NCBI RefSeq assembly: GCF_947172395.1
Contig: NC_069106.1
Span: 372,001 to 436,000, forward strand
DNA: 64,000 nucleotides
Direction: 5' to 3'
Source of the DNA: Bicyclus anynana
Lineage: Eukaryota > Arthropoda > Insecta > Lepidoptera > Nymphalidae
The notes beneath the pieces are model-generated. The model was not told the DNA's origin. It was given only the letters and a program-made list of their open reading frames with translations, and ran no database searches. Numbering within the stretch: position 1 is the first letter of the stretch; each line of letters begins with the position of its first letter. The translations under genes were made by a program, and so were the position numbers. Positions 42,837 to 52,915 of this stretch are shown in pieces.

Positions 42837-44180
42837 AACGGTAGACGCTCCTAAAAAAGAATGGATAACAGAGGAAACTTGGAAGGCCATTAAAGAGCGA
42901 AAAGATCTGCTAAAAGGCAAAGTTGACTCTGATTACCATAGATATCACGACATATCGGCGACTGTTCAACGCTTATGCCGTAGAGACTACGACAACTATC
43001 TGAATTCTATCTGTCAGGATATCGAAGACCATGCTCATAATTTTCAGACACGAGACTTATTTCTGAAAATTAAGAAAATAACAAAGGAGCTCAAACCAAG
43101 GACCTGGGCTATTGAAAACGATGAAGGCTCACTACTGACCGAAATTGATCAGGTAACAGAGAGGTGGCGTTCATACTGTGAGGATCTATACGCAGGCTCA
43201 ACATCTTGGCCTCCGGACGCGCAAGGTCAAAGGGAAGACATCTTCAGTAGGGAACCCAAGATTCTTGAGTCCGAAATCAAGATGGCAATAAACAAGCTTA
43301 AGACCAATAAAGCAGTAGGTGTTGATGAGATTAGTGCTGAAGAGCTTAAACATCTAGGAGATCGAGGTGTGAAGTTATTTCTAGATCTATGCAACCTTGT
43401 ATGGGAAACTGGCAATTGGCCTGCCGACTGGAAAAAGTCTTTGGTTCTCCCTCTCCACAAAAAAGGCTCTACGAGGAAATGTGGGAACTATCGTACGGTA
43501 GCGCTTATATCTCATGCTAGCAAGATAATGCTCTATGTAGTTAACAGTAGACTCCAGTCCTTTTTACAATGGCAAATACCAAATGAACAAGCCGGATTTG
43601 TCAAAGGGCGGGGCACAAGGGAACAGATTGTCAACGTTAGGCAAATAATAGAGAAGAGCCGAGAATTCAATGTTCCCGTTTTCTTGTGCTTTATTGATTA
43701 CTCCAAGGCATTCGATTGTGTGAGATGGGATTGCCTGTGGAATATACTACAGGAAATGGGCGTTCCTCAACACCTCATTAAGTTGATCGCGAATCTATAC
43801 AGCGAAGGCGAGTCCATGGTGCGAATCAATGACATAATCTCTGGGCCTTTTAAGCCACGAAAGGGCGTAAGACAAGGATGTATTCTGTCTCCCATTCTAT
43901 TTAATATCTACGGGGAATACATCATGCGAAAGACCCTGGAAGCGTGGGAGGGAGGTATTTCCATTGGGGGTGTCAAGATTAGCAACCTACGGTACGCCGA
44001 TGACACCACGCTTTTTGCGGCATCTGAACAGGAACTTGCTCGCCTGTTCCGCAAACTAGAGGCAGAGAGTGAGTTAGTCGGACTTAGCATTAATAAGTCA
44101 AAGACAAAAGTCATGCTAATCGACAGAACGGGGAAAGTAGTGAGAACCGGAGAGCTCTCAGACCTGGAGTTTGAAGTGAG
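42837..44180 (+). pseudogene. LINE reverse transcriptase
   Basis: Continues the LINE ORF: a linker (KKEWITEETWKAIKERK), then reverse transcriptase with KTNKAVGVDEISAEELK, PLHKKGS, GFVKGRGTREQI, IDYSKAFDCVRWD (catalytic Asp), RKGVRQGCILSPILFNIY and LRYADDTTLFA (catalytic YADD). The open frame runs to 44268, but homology leaves it near 44180. The RT makes cDNA from the LINE RNA at the nicked target. All RT motifs are intact; the copy as a whole is dead from 5' truncation, the Copia insertion and the downstream frameshift. Confidence 0.88.
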
Positions 44181-44183
44181 TTT

Positions 44184-44780
44184 GTGTACCTTGGGTCATT
44201 ACTGTCAGACAAGGGAGGAAGTCAGCAGGATATTAGAAGACGCATCCAAATCTCCAAAAATGCCATGACCAAACTAGTGAGAATTTGGCAAAGCAGAAGG
44301 GTCTCCAATAACACCAAGAAGAGACTCGTTAGGACTTTAGTCTTCTCAATTTTCCTTTATGGCGCCGAAGCATGGACGATAAGGGCCACAGACAGAAAGA
44401 AGATAGATGCCTTTGAGATGTGGTGTTGGAGACGGATGCTTCGTATACCGTGGACCGCTAGAAGAACAAACATCTCGATACTGAAACAGCTTCGCATTTC
44501 CACTAGACTTTCAACTGTATGTTATCAGAGGATCTTGAGTTACTTTGGCCATATAGCCCGTCGCCTTCCCGATAACCTGGATAAAATAATAGTGGTGGGC
44601 AAGGTGCAAGGGAAACGACCACGCGGCCGATCACCTACCCGCTGGTCTGACCAGGTTAAGTCACTCACTGGACTCCCTGTAACAACAGCCATTAAAAAAG
44701 CTGAGGACCGGACTGTGTGGAGGGGAATAGTTAACAACGCATCGAAGGGACTGCAGTGCGGACACGACCTTCAGCAATGA
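44184..44780 (+). pseudogene. LINE C-terminal region, shifted frame
   Basis: Resumes homology one frame over: YLGSLLSDKGGSQQDI, RTLVFSIFLYGAEAWTI, FEMWCWRRMLRIPW, YFGHIARR, VQGKRPRGRSPTRWSD, ending at TGA 44780. This post-RT segment is typical of lepidopteran endonuclease-RT LINEs and matches the fragment at 22472-22735. A single missing T in the run near 44180 would explain the shift. Confidence 0.85.
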
Positions 44781-44802
44781 AGAATGCGACCAAGAAGATT
44801 AC

Positions 44803-44981
44803 AACCCATATTCGGTTCACTGTTGAGCATGAGTCTTTTATCAGAATGAGAGGAAGTTAAGCCTTAGTCCACAACGCTGGCTTACGGATTGGCAGACTTT
44901 ACACACCTAGAGAATTAAGTAAATTCTCAGATATGCAAGTTTCCTCACACTGTTTGAGACATGTGATTTTTAATTTCTTAA
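44803..44981 (-). mobile_element. SINE family B, 3' half (left of piggyBac)
   Basis: catattcggttcactgttga to taatttcttaa. It abuts the LINE 3' end and stops at the TTAA used by the piggyBac-type element. Its head continues at 48352-48458. Confidence 0.85.
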
Positions 44982-44994
44982 CACATTCACTGCT
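44982..44994 (+). repeat. piggyBac-type terminal inverted repeat, left
   Basis: CACATTCACTGCT, 11 of 13 matching the inverse of the right end. The CAC start differs from the CCC start of the best-known piggyBac ends. Confidence 0.75.
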
Positions 44995-45127
44995 TAAGAT
45001 ATTATTAAAATAATTAGGCAGAAACCAAATTTTTTTAAGGCGTATTTTGATTAAGTATATAGGTATGTTTAAAAATATGGATGAAAGTATATTGTTATTA
45101 TTATTTTTTTAATAAAAAATAACCTTT

Positions 45128-45185
45128 TTCGGATCCGAGTGTTAGGCACATAGCGCGCCAGGTGCCGGTCACTCGGATCCGAGCG
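45128..45185. repeat. Left pair of subterminal CGGATCCGAG motifs
   Basis: cggatccgagtg near 45130-45141 and cactcggatccgag at 45170-45183. The core CTCGGATCCGAG is a perfect 12-bp palindrome. Possible transposase binding sites. Confidence 0.75.
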
Positions 45186-45545
45186 TAAGGGACAGCAATG
45201 GTTGGAATGGAACTACTCCACAGATTTCGATAATTCTTTTACATTTTAAATGCTATATTATCCCTAAGTAACATAGGGATATAGATAGTAAATAAAATAT
45301 AATGCGCATTTGAATAATTATTTATTGAGGAAGACATTCATAAATCTGAGCGATACAATAATATTTATCAAAAATCAAATCAAAGCCATACAATCAAAAG
45401 TATCAGTACGTAATAATTATAAGTTTAATTGAAAACTTGTCACAGAATAAAGGTGAGTCACTCACATAAAGGTACAAAGGAATAAAAAATATTCTGAAAA
45501 TTTTAACCACATAGGTAACAAAACAATAAAATTTAATGAAAACAA

Positions 45546-48100
45546 TTATGAATGTGCTAGGCAGAAACATTTTGTACAGAAACCTGGAGAACCTTCACAT
45601 TGCTTACATTCATAAATTGTTTGCACCCTTTTTTTCTGTGATTTGCAACCTTTGCATTCTTTTCGGACCACTTCGATAGTTTGTTTCGTGACTCTTCCTA
45701 CTGTCTTAACTCTCGTCCGGGTCTTTTCTATTTTTGTGAGTTCGTGTTTCACTTTCAAAACATTGCGTCGATTTACATCATTAGGATCAGGTAAAAGCTT
45801 CTCCAGTATCTTCATACGGAAATCATATAGATTTAATTTGTCATTCGCCGAAAATGTATTGTACAAGTGCAATGCATTAGTAAGGCTCATTTGCAGCATA
45901 TGCACAAACAGCTTCTTGTACCAACGCAGCGTCTTCCTTTGGACTGGATAGTATGCCAACATCTGATCTTGAAGATCAACACCCGACATAAAATTATTGT
46001 AATGAACGATTGCCATTGGTTTCACTACTATAGATCCTCTTTTGGAAGTAGTCTCCATCATCTCACTACCGTGTTCTGTAGAAATATACAGAACGTATCG
46101 CTTATCCCTCCATTTTCCGACATGAACGCCGTTCAAGAACAAGGATTTGTTTTCTCCCTTTTCCAGTGAAACAGAGCCAATTTCGACGGGATTATCTTTC
46201 CTGTTTTTTCTTAACGTTCCTGTGCAGTATGTCTGTCGATCTAGCAATTTCACAGCCAGGCCATAAGAATTATAATAATTATCCATGTATACATGATGGC
46301 CACAGTCCAGTCTCTCTTCTAGTAGTTTGAAGACAATCTTACTACTATGTCCTTGCCCTGATGTCTCATCATTAGCACCGGCGTAAACTTGAAATTTCAA
46401 GACCGTACCATCTGGTTCTGCTAAAACATAGAGTTTAATGCCATATTTATGCCGTTTGTTTTTTATATATTGTCGGAACAGCAACCGACCGCGCCACAAT
46501 ACCATGGACTCATCCAATGATAGCTCTTTACCTGGACAGTAAATAGTTTTCATTTTATTGTTAAAATGATCCATGAATGGTCGGATTTTATTGAGACGGT
46601 CTTCTTCACTGGTTACAGACGTAAAGTGTAGGCATCGTAAAATAAGTAAAAAACGATTTCGTGACATGAATTGTCCGAAGCATGGAATATTAAACAAATA
46701 GTGTCGTTTCCAATAATCACTTAAACGGTTTAGTCGAATTGTTCCTGTGTGAAGAAGGAGTCCTAAAAATGTCAGCAGTTCTTCCTTTGTTAAATCTTTC
46801 CAAGATTTTATTCTGGAGTTTTGTTTGACGTTTTGTGCATTACCGACTCTTATTGCGTTCGCGTTGGTCTCGCGAACTATAAGATCTAACAACTCGTCAT
46901 CAATCATTAGTCGGAATGCTTCGTAAGGATCAGTTGGAGGCGGCACTAAGAGTTCCTGTTCCTTAGTAAACTCTAAGCTTTTCATGGAGCTTGGATCACT
47001 GCTCCAGGTGGTAGTGGCTCCTTGACCAGAGGGTGAGTTATTGGGTGATAGATAAAAATCATCGGGTAAGTCTGGAGTACGACTTCCAGATCTCCGAACA
47101 GCCATAATTGATGGAGAGACGTCATCACGTTCTGGCGAAAGGTTGGGGGTGATCGCATCGGATCTCAGAAGAGATACGCTAGGTGTTGAACTGGTAGGGT
47201 TAATTGGTATATCCGGCAAAAAATCTCCATAGTCCTGTACGATATTCGGCGATGTAGGACGGCAGTCAATTTCAGAATTGAATTCAAAGCTACCGTCTCC
47301 ATCAAATTCCAGTAGTCGAGGCGCTGACTTCGATGCTGAGGAACTATTTAGATCTGGTAACTTCAACGATTGAGTAGAATTATTACGCGTGGGGCCATCC
47401 CTAAATGAAGGTCTTAATCGCTTACATTGAATGATAGCCCTTCCATCTGACTCACATAAACCACGTTTTGATGCAGATGAACTTGAAGGCTGAGGTGGTG
47501 GTACACAGCTGACTGTCTTTGAGGCAGGTGACCTTTAAATAAAATTAAATGGAATTAAGTACAATTTACTGTTATTATTGAGTTCAATCAATTTAATTTC
47601 ATAATAAATATTTTTTAGCATTTTTTGATGGTAACTACACCTCTTTGAGACGGTTCAAAGCAATGAGGAATTTGGCTTTTGAGGCTTAGTGATTAAAGTG
47701 TCAAGGATGGAATCCTGAAGGAACGGGTTCGATTCCCACTCGGAGATTTCATTTTCCACATTGTTTTCAAATATTTATTGTCATGCGTTCATAACATCAT
47801 TAGTTAGTCATACCTTGAAGGTTGAGCTAGTGGTATATGGCTTGTCGTCTTTGGGGCAGATGACCTTGAAGGTTGAGCTGGTGGTACACGGCTGGTCGTC
47901 TTTTGCTTCAGTCTAGTATCAAAGATACTATCATCACTGCCGCAACTAGAAGAGTCCTCTGAACTTGAAGAGTCTTCATCAGCTCTTTGAGAATACACAT
48001 CCTCATCACTATAGTCAGACTCATAGTCATCACTTTGCCGACGCTTTTTTCTAGAACTACTCGTAGATTTACTTCCAGACGGTCCAGCCTTATTGTCCAT
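45546..48100 (-). CDS. piggyBac-type transposase, two exons, 757 aa
   Basis: Exon 1 is 47814-48100, exon 2 is 45546-47532, with a 281-bp GT-AG intron (47533-47813). The two exons add to exactly 758 codons with stop. ATG at 48100. The N-terminus is acidic and Ser-rich with a basic patch (RKKRRQ near 18-23). The transposase core (DDE_Tnp_1_7 type) runs from about residue 295 (DPYEAFRLMIDDELL) and includes SDYWKRHYLFNIPCFGQFMS. The catalytic Asps are in SLDESM (about D436), VYMDNYY (about D513) and SGVDLQDQM (about D615). A Cys-rich end (CKGC, CKQCEG, CTKCFC; about 720-757) matches the zinc-binding tail that reads piggyBac ends. The enzyme excises and inserts DNA at TTAA. Codons upstream of the long exon-2 frame remain open to the acceptor, supporting the splice model. 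A possible AATAAA on - lies at 45321-45326. Confidence 0.92.
47533..47813 (-). other. Transposase intron at a repeat-unit boundary
   Basis: Donor AAG|GTATGA, acceptor TTTAAAG|GTCACC. The flanking exons carry three copies of a unit of about 50-60 bp (encoding QPSRSSAPKTTS-like peptides), and the intron lies at the AGGT inside one unit. A tRNA-like B box (ggttcgattccc at about 47728) occurs within the intron. Confidence 0.75.
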
Positions 48101-48276
48101 TTTAGTGCAAAAATAGCTTTGATACGATCGTGTGTAAAAGTCACAATTACACTGTTATAATGAAACCAATACGCGTTTTCGTAAGTTGAATATGTTTCAG
48201 AGCGGTCGCGCAAACCAACATAAACTCACCTCAAACGCCGGCGGCTTACTGACTACTACAAAATGCACAGGCCGGT

Positions 48277-48335
48277 CACTCGGATCCGAGTGCGCGGCAC
48301 CGCTACTATCCCCCCTCCCAACTCGGATCCGAGTA
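48277..48335. repeat. Right pair of subterminal CGGATCCGAG motifs
   Basis: cactcggatccgagtg near 48277-48292 and actcggatccgagtag near 48321-48336. The inner one shares ccggtcactcggatccgag with the left inner copy, in the same rather than inverted orientation. Confidence 0.75.
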
Positions 48336-48338
48336 GTG

Positions 48339-48351
48339 AGCACTAAATGTG
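48339..48351 (-). repeat. piggyBac-type terminal inverted repeat, right
   Basis: CACATTTAGTGCT on -, adjoining TTAA at 48352. Confidence 0.75.
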
Positions 48352-48458
48352 TTAAAAGGCACAAAACTGAAAAGTTGGAGGTGCATGCCCCGGACCGGAT
48401 TCGAATCTACGCTCTCCGTATCGAAGGCAGAGGTCATATCCACTGGGTTATCACGTCG
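48352..48458 (-). mobile_element. SINE family B, tRNA head (right of piggyBac)
   Basis: ttaaaaggcacaaaactgaa, gttggaggtgcatgcc, B box region cggattcgaatc, and head (gataacccagtggatatgac on -). Continues the SINE at 44803-44981. Confidence 0.85.
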
Positions 48459-48737
48459 GCAATGATTATTTACGGACTCGAATCCAGAACCACTGAAGCA
48501 GCGAGGCAGTTCAGTTCAGAGTGTATTACAGTAGTTTTCTAAGAAAAAGCTTGATTTACAAAACAATGTCACCGTTGAAATAGTTTCATTTCTCCCAGCG
48601 TCCCGGGATACAGAGATATATGCGCGCGGGCGGATAACCGTTTATACCGGGACATAAACATTTATACCCGGATCAGCCGTGATAAACGCGGGCAACGTCG
48701 CGGCACGTACATAGCTATATATTACTATTAGGTGTAC

Positions 48738-48945
48738 AATAAAAATGAACGAGCTATAGGAGTATCTCTGCGTGATCGAATCAGAAATGAGATCTGCAGA
48801 AGAACTAGTCACCGACATAGCTCAACGAGTCGCGAAGCTGAAGTGGCAATGGGCGGGGCACTTAGTTCGAAGAGCCGATGGACGTTGGGGTCCCAAAGTG
48901 CTGGAATGACAACCCCGCACTAGTAAGCGCAGTGTTGGTCGACTG
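48738..48945 (+). mobile_element. RTE-type LINE 3' fragment
   Basis: Encodes GVSLRDRIRNE, then (frameshifted) DIAQRVAKLKWQWAGHLVRR and RADGRWGPKVLE followed by a stop. It ends abruptly at gttggtcgac without the tail. Confidence 0.7.
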
Positions 48946-49447
48946 AAAAATACTCCATCTTATTTCTTAAGTTTTTAAAATATTTAAAAATTTGATTTGC
49001 GTTTCATGAATAATATTGAAAGTTACTGATGCGACGCTTCGTGACGTACTGACTCGAGAATATACTCGTATTCGTTTTTGAGTTTTGTATTTGGACGCGA
49101 CACCGTCGTGTTCTGTACGCTCTATCTGCCGATTATTGATTAATCTGTGTTTGTAGTTTACAAACTATCAAACTTAAACTCTGAACTCCAATTAACATTT
49201 CTATCAACAAAATAAATAAAGAGCTAATTTACTTTATAGTTTTCTCTAAAATTGAGGCAAAATAAACTATAATAAAAGGTTAGATATCTCACGAATTCTC
49301 AGTTCTGTTTAAGTTTGCGGCTGAAGCAAGGTCGCGTCTCTTGGAGCGCGCCCAACTTCTGTACTGAGTAGTCTTAAGATAAACTGAAAATAGTGCTGTA
49401 TATTGTACTTTTACCTACACAAGCATTTTAATATTAATTTCTTAAAA
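48946..49447. other. No gene seen
   Basis: AT-rich, with no recognised repeat except a short run of family-B sequence starting at the right edge. Confidence 0.35.
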
Positions 49448-49660
49448 AAAACTTTTCAGTTTTGTGCATTTTAAGAAATTAAATATCATGTGTCTCAAAC
49501 GGTGAAGGAAAGACATCGTGAATTTTCTTGATTCTCTGCGTGTGTTGAATCTGCCAATCCGTATTGGGCCAACGTGGTAGACTATTGGTCTAACCCCTCT
49601 CATTCTAAGAGGAGACTCGAGCTCAGTAGTGAGCCGAATATGTGTTGATAATGATAATGA
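49448..49660 (+). mobile_element. SINE family B, head truncated
   Basis: cagttttgtgcattttaaga through ctcattctaagaggagactc to agccgaatatgtgttgataa. Confidence 0.75.
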
Positions 49661-49671
49661 AGACTAATTTT

Positions 49672-49790
49672 TATCATCATCATCATTATCAGGCTACTTA
49701 ACGGCCCATTATTGGACTAGACCTTCCTCCTTATATAGGTATGGAGCTTAGATCAACCACGCTGCTCCAATGCAGGTTGGCAGGCTTAAG
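49672..49790 (-). repeat. Dispersed repeat fragment, as at 8418-8525
   Basis: catcatcatcattatcaggc, gcccattattggactagacc and gctgctccaatgcaggttgg. Looks like an RTE-type 3' end with TGATGA tail on -. Confidence 0.5.
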
Positions 49791-49990
49791 GTAGACTTCC
49801 GTTCTTGGCGACCGCGACGCGCGACCGCGAACTGCGACCGCGCGACCCACTGCTTTATATGGAGCACTAAACAAAAGTGGTCGCGCGACGCGGTCTCGGG
49901 CTTTGTTTAGTGCTCCATGTAAATTCATACTATGCAGTGGGTCGCGCGATCGCAGGTCGTAGGTCACGGTTGCCAAGAACGGAAGGCTAC
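49791..49990. mobile_element. GC-rich 200-bp foldback MITE
   Basis: gtagacttccgttcttggc at the left is mirrored by gccaagaacggaaggctac at the right. Inner gcgcgacccactgc and gcagtgggtcgcgcg also pair, as do ggagcactaaacaaa and tttgtttagtgctcc. CpG-rich and very stable as a hairpin. Confidence 0.8.
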
Positions 49991-52304
49991 CTTTCGGGAC
50001 ATAATCAAAGATTTATAATACAGAAATGACACTAGCGCATCAAAACTGAGACGAAAAAAGCGGCTAATTGTCTTAACTTTATTAAGTCGCATACCCTCTT
50101 CACACGAGTTCAACTCACTTGTCGCGTGTTTAACTTCCCGTCGGCACTATATAGTTAGTACTACGAGTAAAGTACACATTTTTCAAAAAACGTGTTTACA
50201 TTTTTCAAAAAACGTTATCCAATTTCGACGTCTTGAGACCTAAGGAAGCCTGACTATTTTTTTAATCCTTTTAGTTGTGCGTGTATGTCGATATGTACGT
50301 TTGATTTTAATAAATATTCTACTCCATTGTACACTAAAAGAGCTATCATCTGCAGCGCCGACTCAAGGGTCAAAGCGAATAATGGCGGCCCTCTACCCGC
50401 CAGGGCTGCCACCGCGTTGTTATCTCTTTTTACAGCAGACATTCTGCACTGCTGCTGTTTGAAATTAATGACTTCTTTAACTGCTTTACTTCTCGTATTC
50501 TATGGAGCACTTTTAATCCCTGAATGTACCTAAAGTTCTGGAAGCCGATTACGCATAAAATTCCAGAAATACCTGCTCCTGTCTATCTACTTTTGTTAAT
50601 TTTTAATAAGTAATTATTTTACTAAGCATGCGTCACAAATCCCAGCTTCTGTGTGCCTAGTGGTAGTTTTCAATGTTTTCCTACTATTACTATCGCGTTA
50701 ACGTAAAAGCCGCGACTTTCATAGAGTGAAATTAAGTATTTCACAATTCCCGCAGAAACCATAAATTTGTCGGGGATTAAAAGTAGTTCCAAAGATTAGC
50801 TCAGACAAAAGATAGACAAAAAAAAGCTTGCAAACATTTAAACTATTTATATTAATAGGTATTGATTAAAATATTCCGTGTTGTGGCAGCCCTAGCATTC
50901 GAGACGTCACCAACAAGAGAGGAAATTGAGCGACTATCTTGTGCGGAAGTCAAAATTATAGGAACGAGTACTTGCCCTGTGTGGAACTGTGCTCAGGCTG
51001 TGCGGTATATACAGCCTGTACAAACATTGGTACCGACGACATACATCGACATTTTTGATATTTTAACCGTTTTCAAAAAAAGGAGGAGGTGCCAATTCGA
51101 CGCATATAACTAACAAAATTGTTGAAAGAGTATACTTCCAGATTGGTCCAATTTAATTTACATGTAAATTTAGTAATTGTTTTTTAAATCAATATAAGTA
51201 AAATACGTCTGGTTCAATTCTTATTTTTAAAAAATAATATTATAGGCGTTATTTAATCCAATCTAAAATAACTATAAATAGTTAAAAAAAAACTAAAAAA
51301 CATTTCGCACTAAAAATTACAAACAGTTTATTTAAGTCATGTGATTATGTTTTCCGTATTCCTGACAGCAAACCCTTTCATTTGATATCCCATGGGGTTG
51401 GATTTCAAGCAGCCAGTCCGCCATATTGGGGAGGCCGCCATATTGGATTTGTAATGCCGTTTCTTAGCTAGTCATGTGTCATCAGATCAGAGCGTGTGCA
51501 AAATTTCTTTCTAATCGAAGACCGGGAGGTGGGTCAAATTATTGATTTTTTTACATACATACTTCCAAGTGAAGCTAATTTAAGCGTGTTAATTAATAAA
51601 TAAAGTATGTAAATACAAAAATCGCCTGTCACTGTATTAGTGGTCATATTTCTTTGAAACGATTCGACTGAATGCCTACCCCCCATAACTTAGTCGCGAT
51701 TTCTTTGCAGAACGTTTTCCGGGTTAGCTAGTAAATAGATATATTTGGACAAGACACTAAAATAAACAAAGACACAAAATAAGCGTAGCTATTGAAACAG
51801 CAAGAATTACTAGAACTATAAGTACATTTATATTCAAGATTTGATTATAAATTACAGTTTTGAAATTGTTTCTTGATCTATAACTATGTTAACGAAAATA
51901 ACCCTATGAGTATTATTTCTTTGAGAGTGTCTAAATATGCGTTTTTTACTGTATAAACAGCCGTATCTTTTTTTTACGTAAACTTACTTATTTTTTACAA
52001 CTTCCTGGGACCGTAGGATTATACGGTTTAAATTTCAACTTTAAAGGAACAATAATAAAAAACAAGCGAAACCAGCCCATAAAGGTTGTGTTTATTTTTT
52101 CCGTGCACGCGTAAATTACGCAAGGTTGAGCGCCGCTCAGCGAAGCGCGATATCGCTAGCCGGCAGCCCGCGGCCGCGTTTGAGACGCGCCGTTATGATT
52201 CCGCTCGTGGCTTTATTTATGTGACAACTTACATTATGTTGTATTACTTACTAACTTTTACACTCGACATTACCTTTATGGCTATTCTATATATTATACC
52301 TATA
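49991..52304. other. 2.3 kb without recognisable gene
   Basis: Short frames at 50254-50533 overlap on several strands and have no domain. 51405-51540 (agccagtccgccatattggg, gaggccgccatattggattt, gaccgggaggtgggtcaaat) resembles an interspersed lepidopteran repeat. A CpG-rich block lies at about 52100-52200 (agcccgcggccgcgtttgag). Confidence 0.35.
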
Positions 52305-52627
52305 TTTGGTGCATTGGCGCAGTGGTATGCGCGGTGGATTTACAAAACGGAGGTCCTGGGTTCGATCCCCGGCTGGACAGATTGAGATTTTCTTAATTTG
52401 TCCAGGTCTGGCTGGTGGGAGGCTTCGGCCGTGGCTAGTTACCACCCTACCGGCAAAGACGTACCGCCAAGCGATTTAGCGTTCCGGTACGATGCCGTGT
52501 AGAAACCGAAAGTGTGGATTTTCATCCTCCTCCTAACAAGTTAGCCCGCTTCCATCTTAGACTGCATCATCACTTACCATCAGGTGAGATTGTAGTCAAG
52601 GGCTAACTTGTAAATAATAAAAAAAAA
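52305..52627 (+). mobile_element. SINE family A, full length
   Basis: Head ttggcgcagtggtatgcgcg, B box gggttcgatccccg, body gcgatttagcgttccggtac, tail gattgtagtcaagggctaac plus poly-A. A well-preserved copy. Confidence 0.85.
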
Positions 52628-52829
52628 GTTATACTATGTGCGCTGTAGCATAGCGGGTGTGACAGTTGCCTATATCACGTTCATAATGCGTACTATTGTG
52701 AACGCGGCAAACTTTCAACAGTGAAACAAACTGTCATCCGGACCATGCTATAGCGTACGAACTATAATTGGTTTTCTTTTAATGAAAAGGTTTTCACCTA
52801 CTTTGAAGAGGTATAAGTTTATACTTCCC

Positions 52830-52915
52830 TTACCTCTGTGCGTAGTTTCTACGCATCGTACCGGAACGCTAAATCGCTTGGCGGTACGTCTCTGCCGGTA
52901 GAGTAGTAACACGAG
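52830..52915 (-). mobile_element. SINE family A body fragment
   Basis: cgtaccggaacgctaaatcg and cttggcggtacgtctctgcc match the family-A body on -. Confidence 0.65.

Larger units (their letters stand above)
37615..44800 (+). mobile_element. RTE-type LINE, 5'-truncated, split by a Copia insertion
   Basis: A non-LTR retrotransposon of the apurinic-endonuclease plus reverse-transcriptase type, most like lepidopteran RTE/endonuclease-RT elements as I know them. The left part (to 38343) encodes the endonuclease and the right part (from 42837) encodes the RT and C-terminal region. Removing the Copia and one GAGTT copy restores a continuous frame across the junction, so the LINE was open there when hit. 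It starts inside the endonuclease domain without its N-terminus, and a frameshift near 44180 breaks the C-terminal part. Confidence 0.85.
44982..48351 (-). mobile_element. piggyBac-type DNA transposon, 3370 bp, apparently intact
   Basis: Flanked by TTAA on both sides (44978-44981, 48352-48355), the target duplication specific to piggyBac-type elements. The ends are short imperfect inverted repeats: CACATTCACTGCT and CACATTTAGTGCT. Two subterminal palindromic motifs sit near each end. The host SINE is interrupted exactly at its internal TTAA and resumes on the other side. The single gene is a two-exon transposase with an intact catalytic triad. No frameshift or stop is seen, so this copy might be recently active or still competent. 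Confidence 0.92.

Noticed and set aside
49731..49976. 81-codon frame with Arg-rich peptides
   Set aside because: Derived from the GC-rich foldback MITE at 49791-49990.
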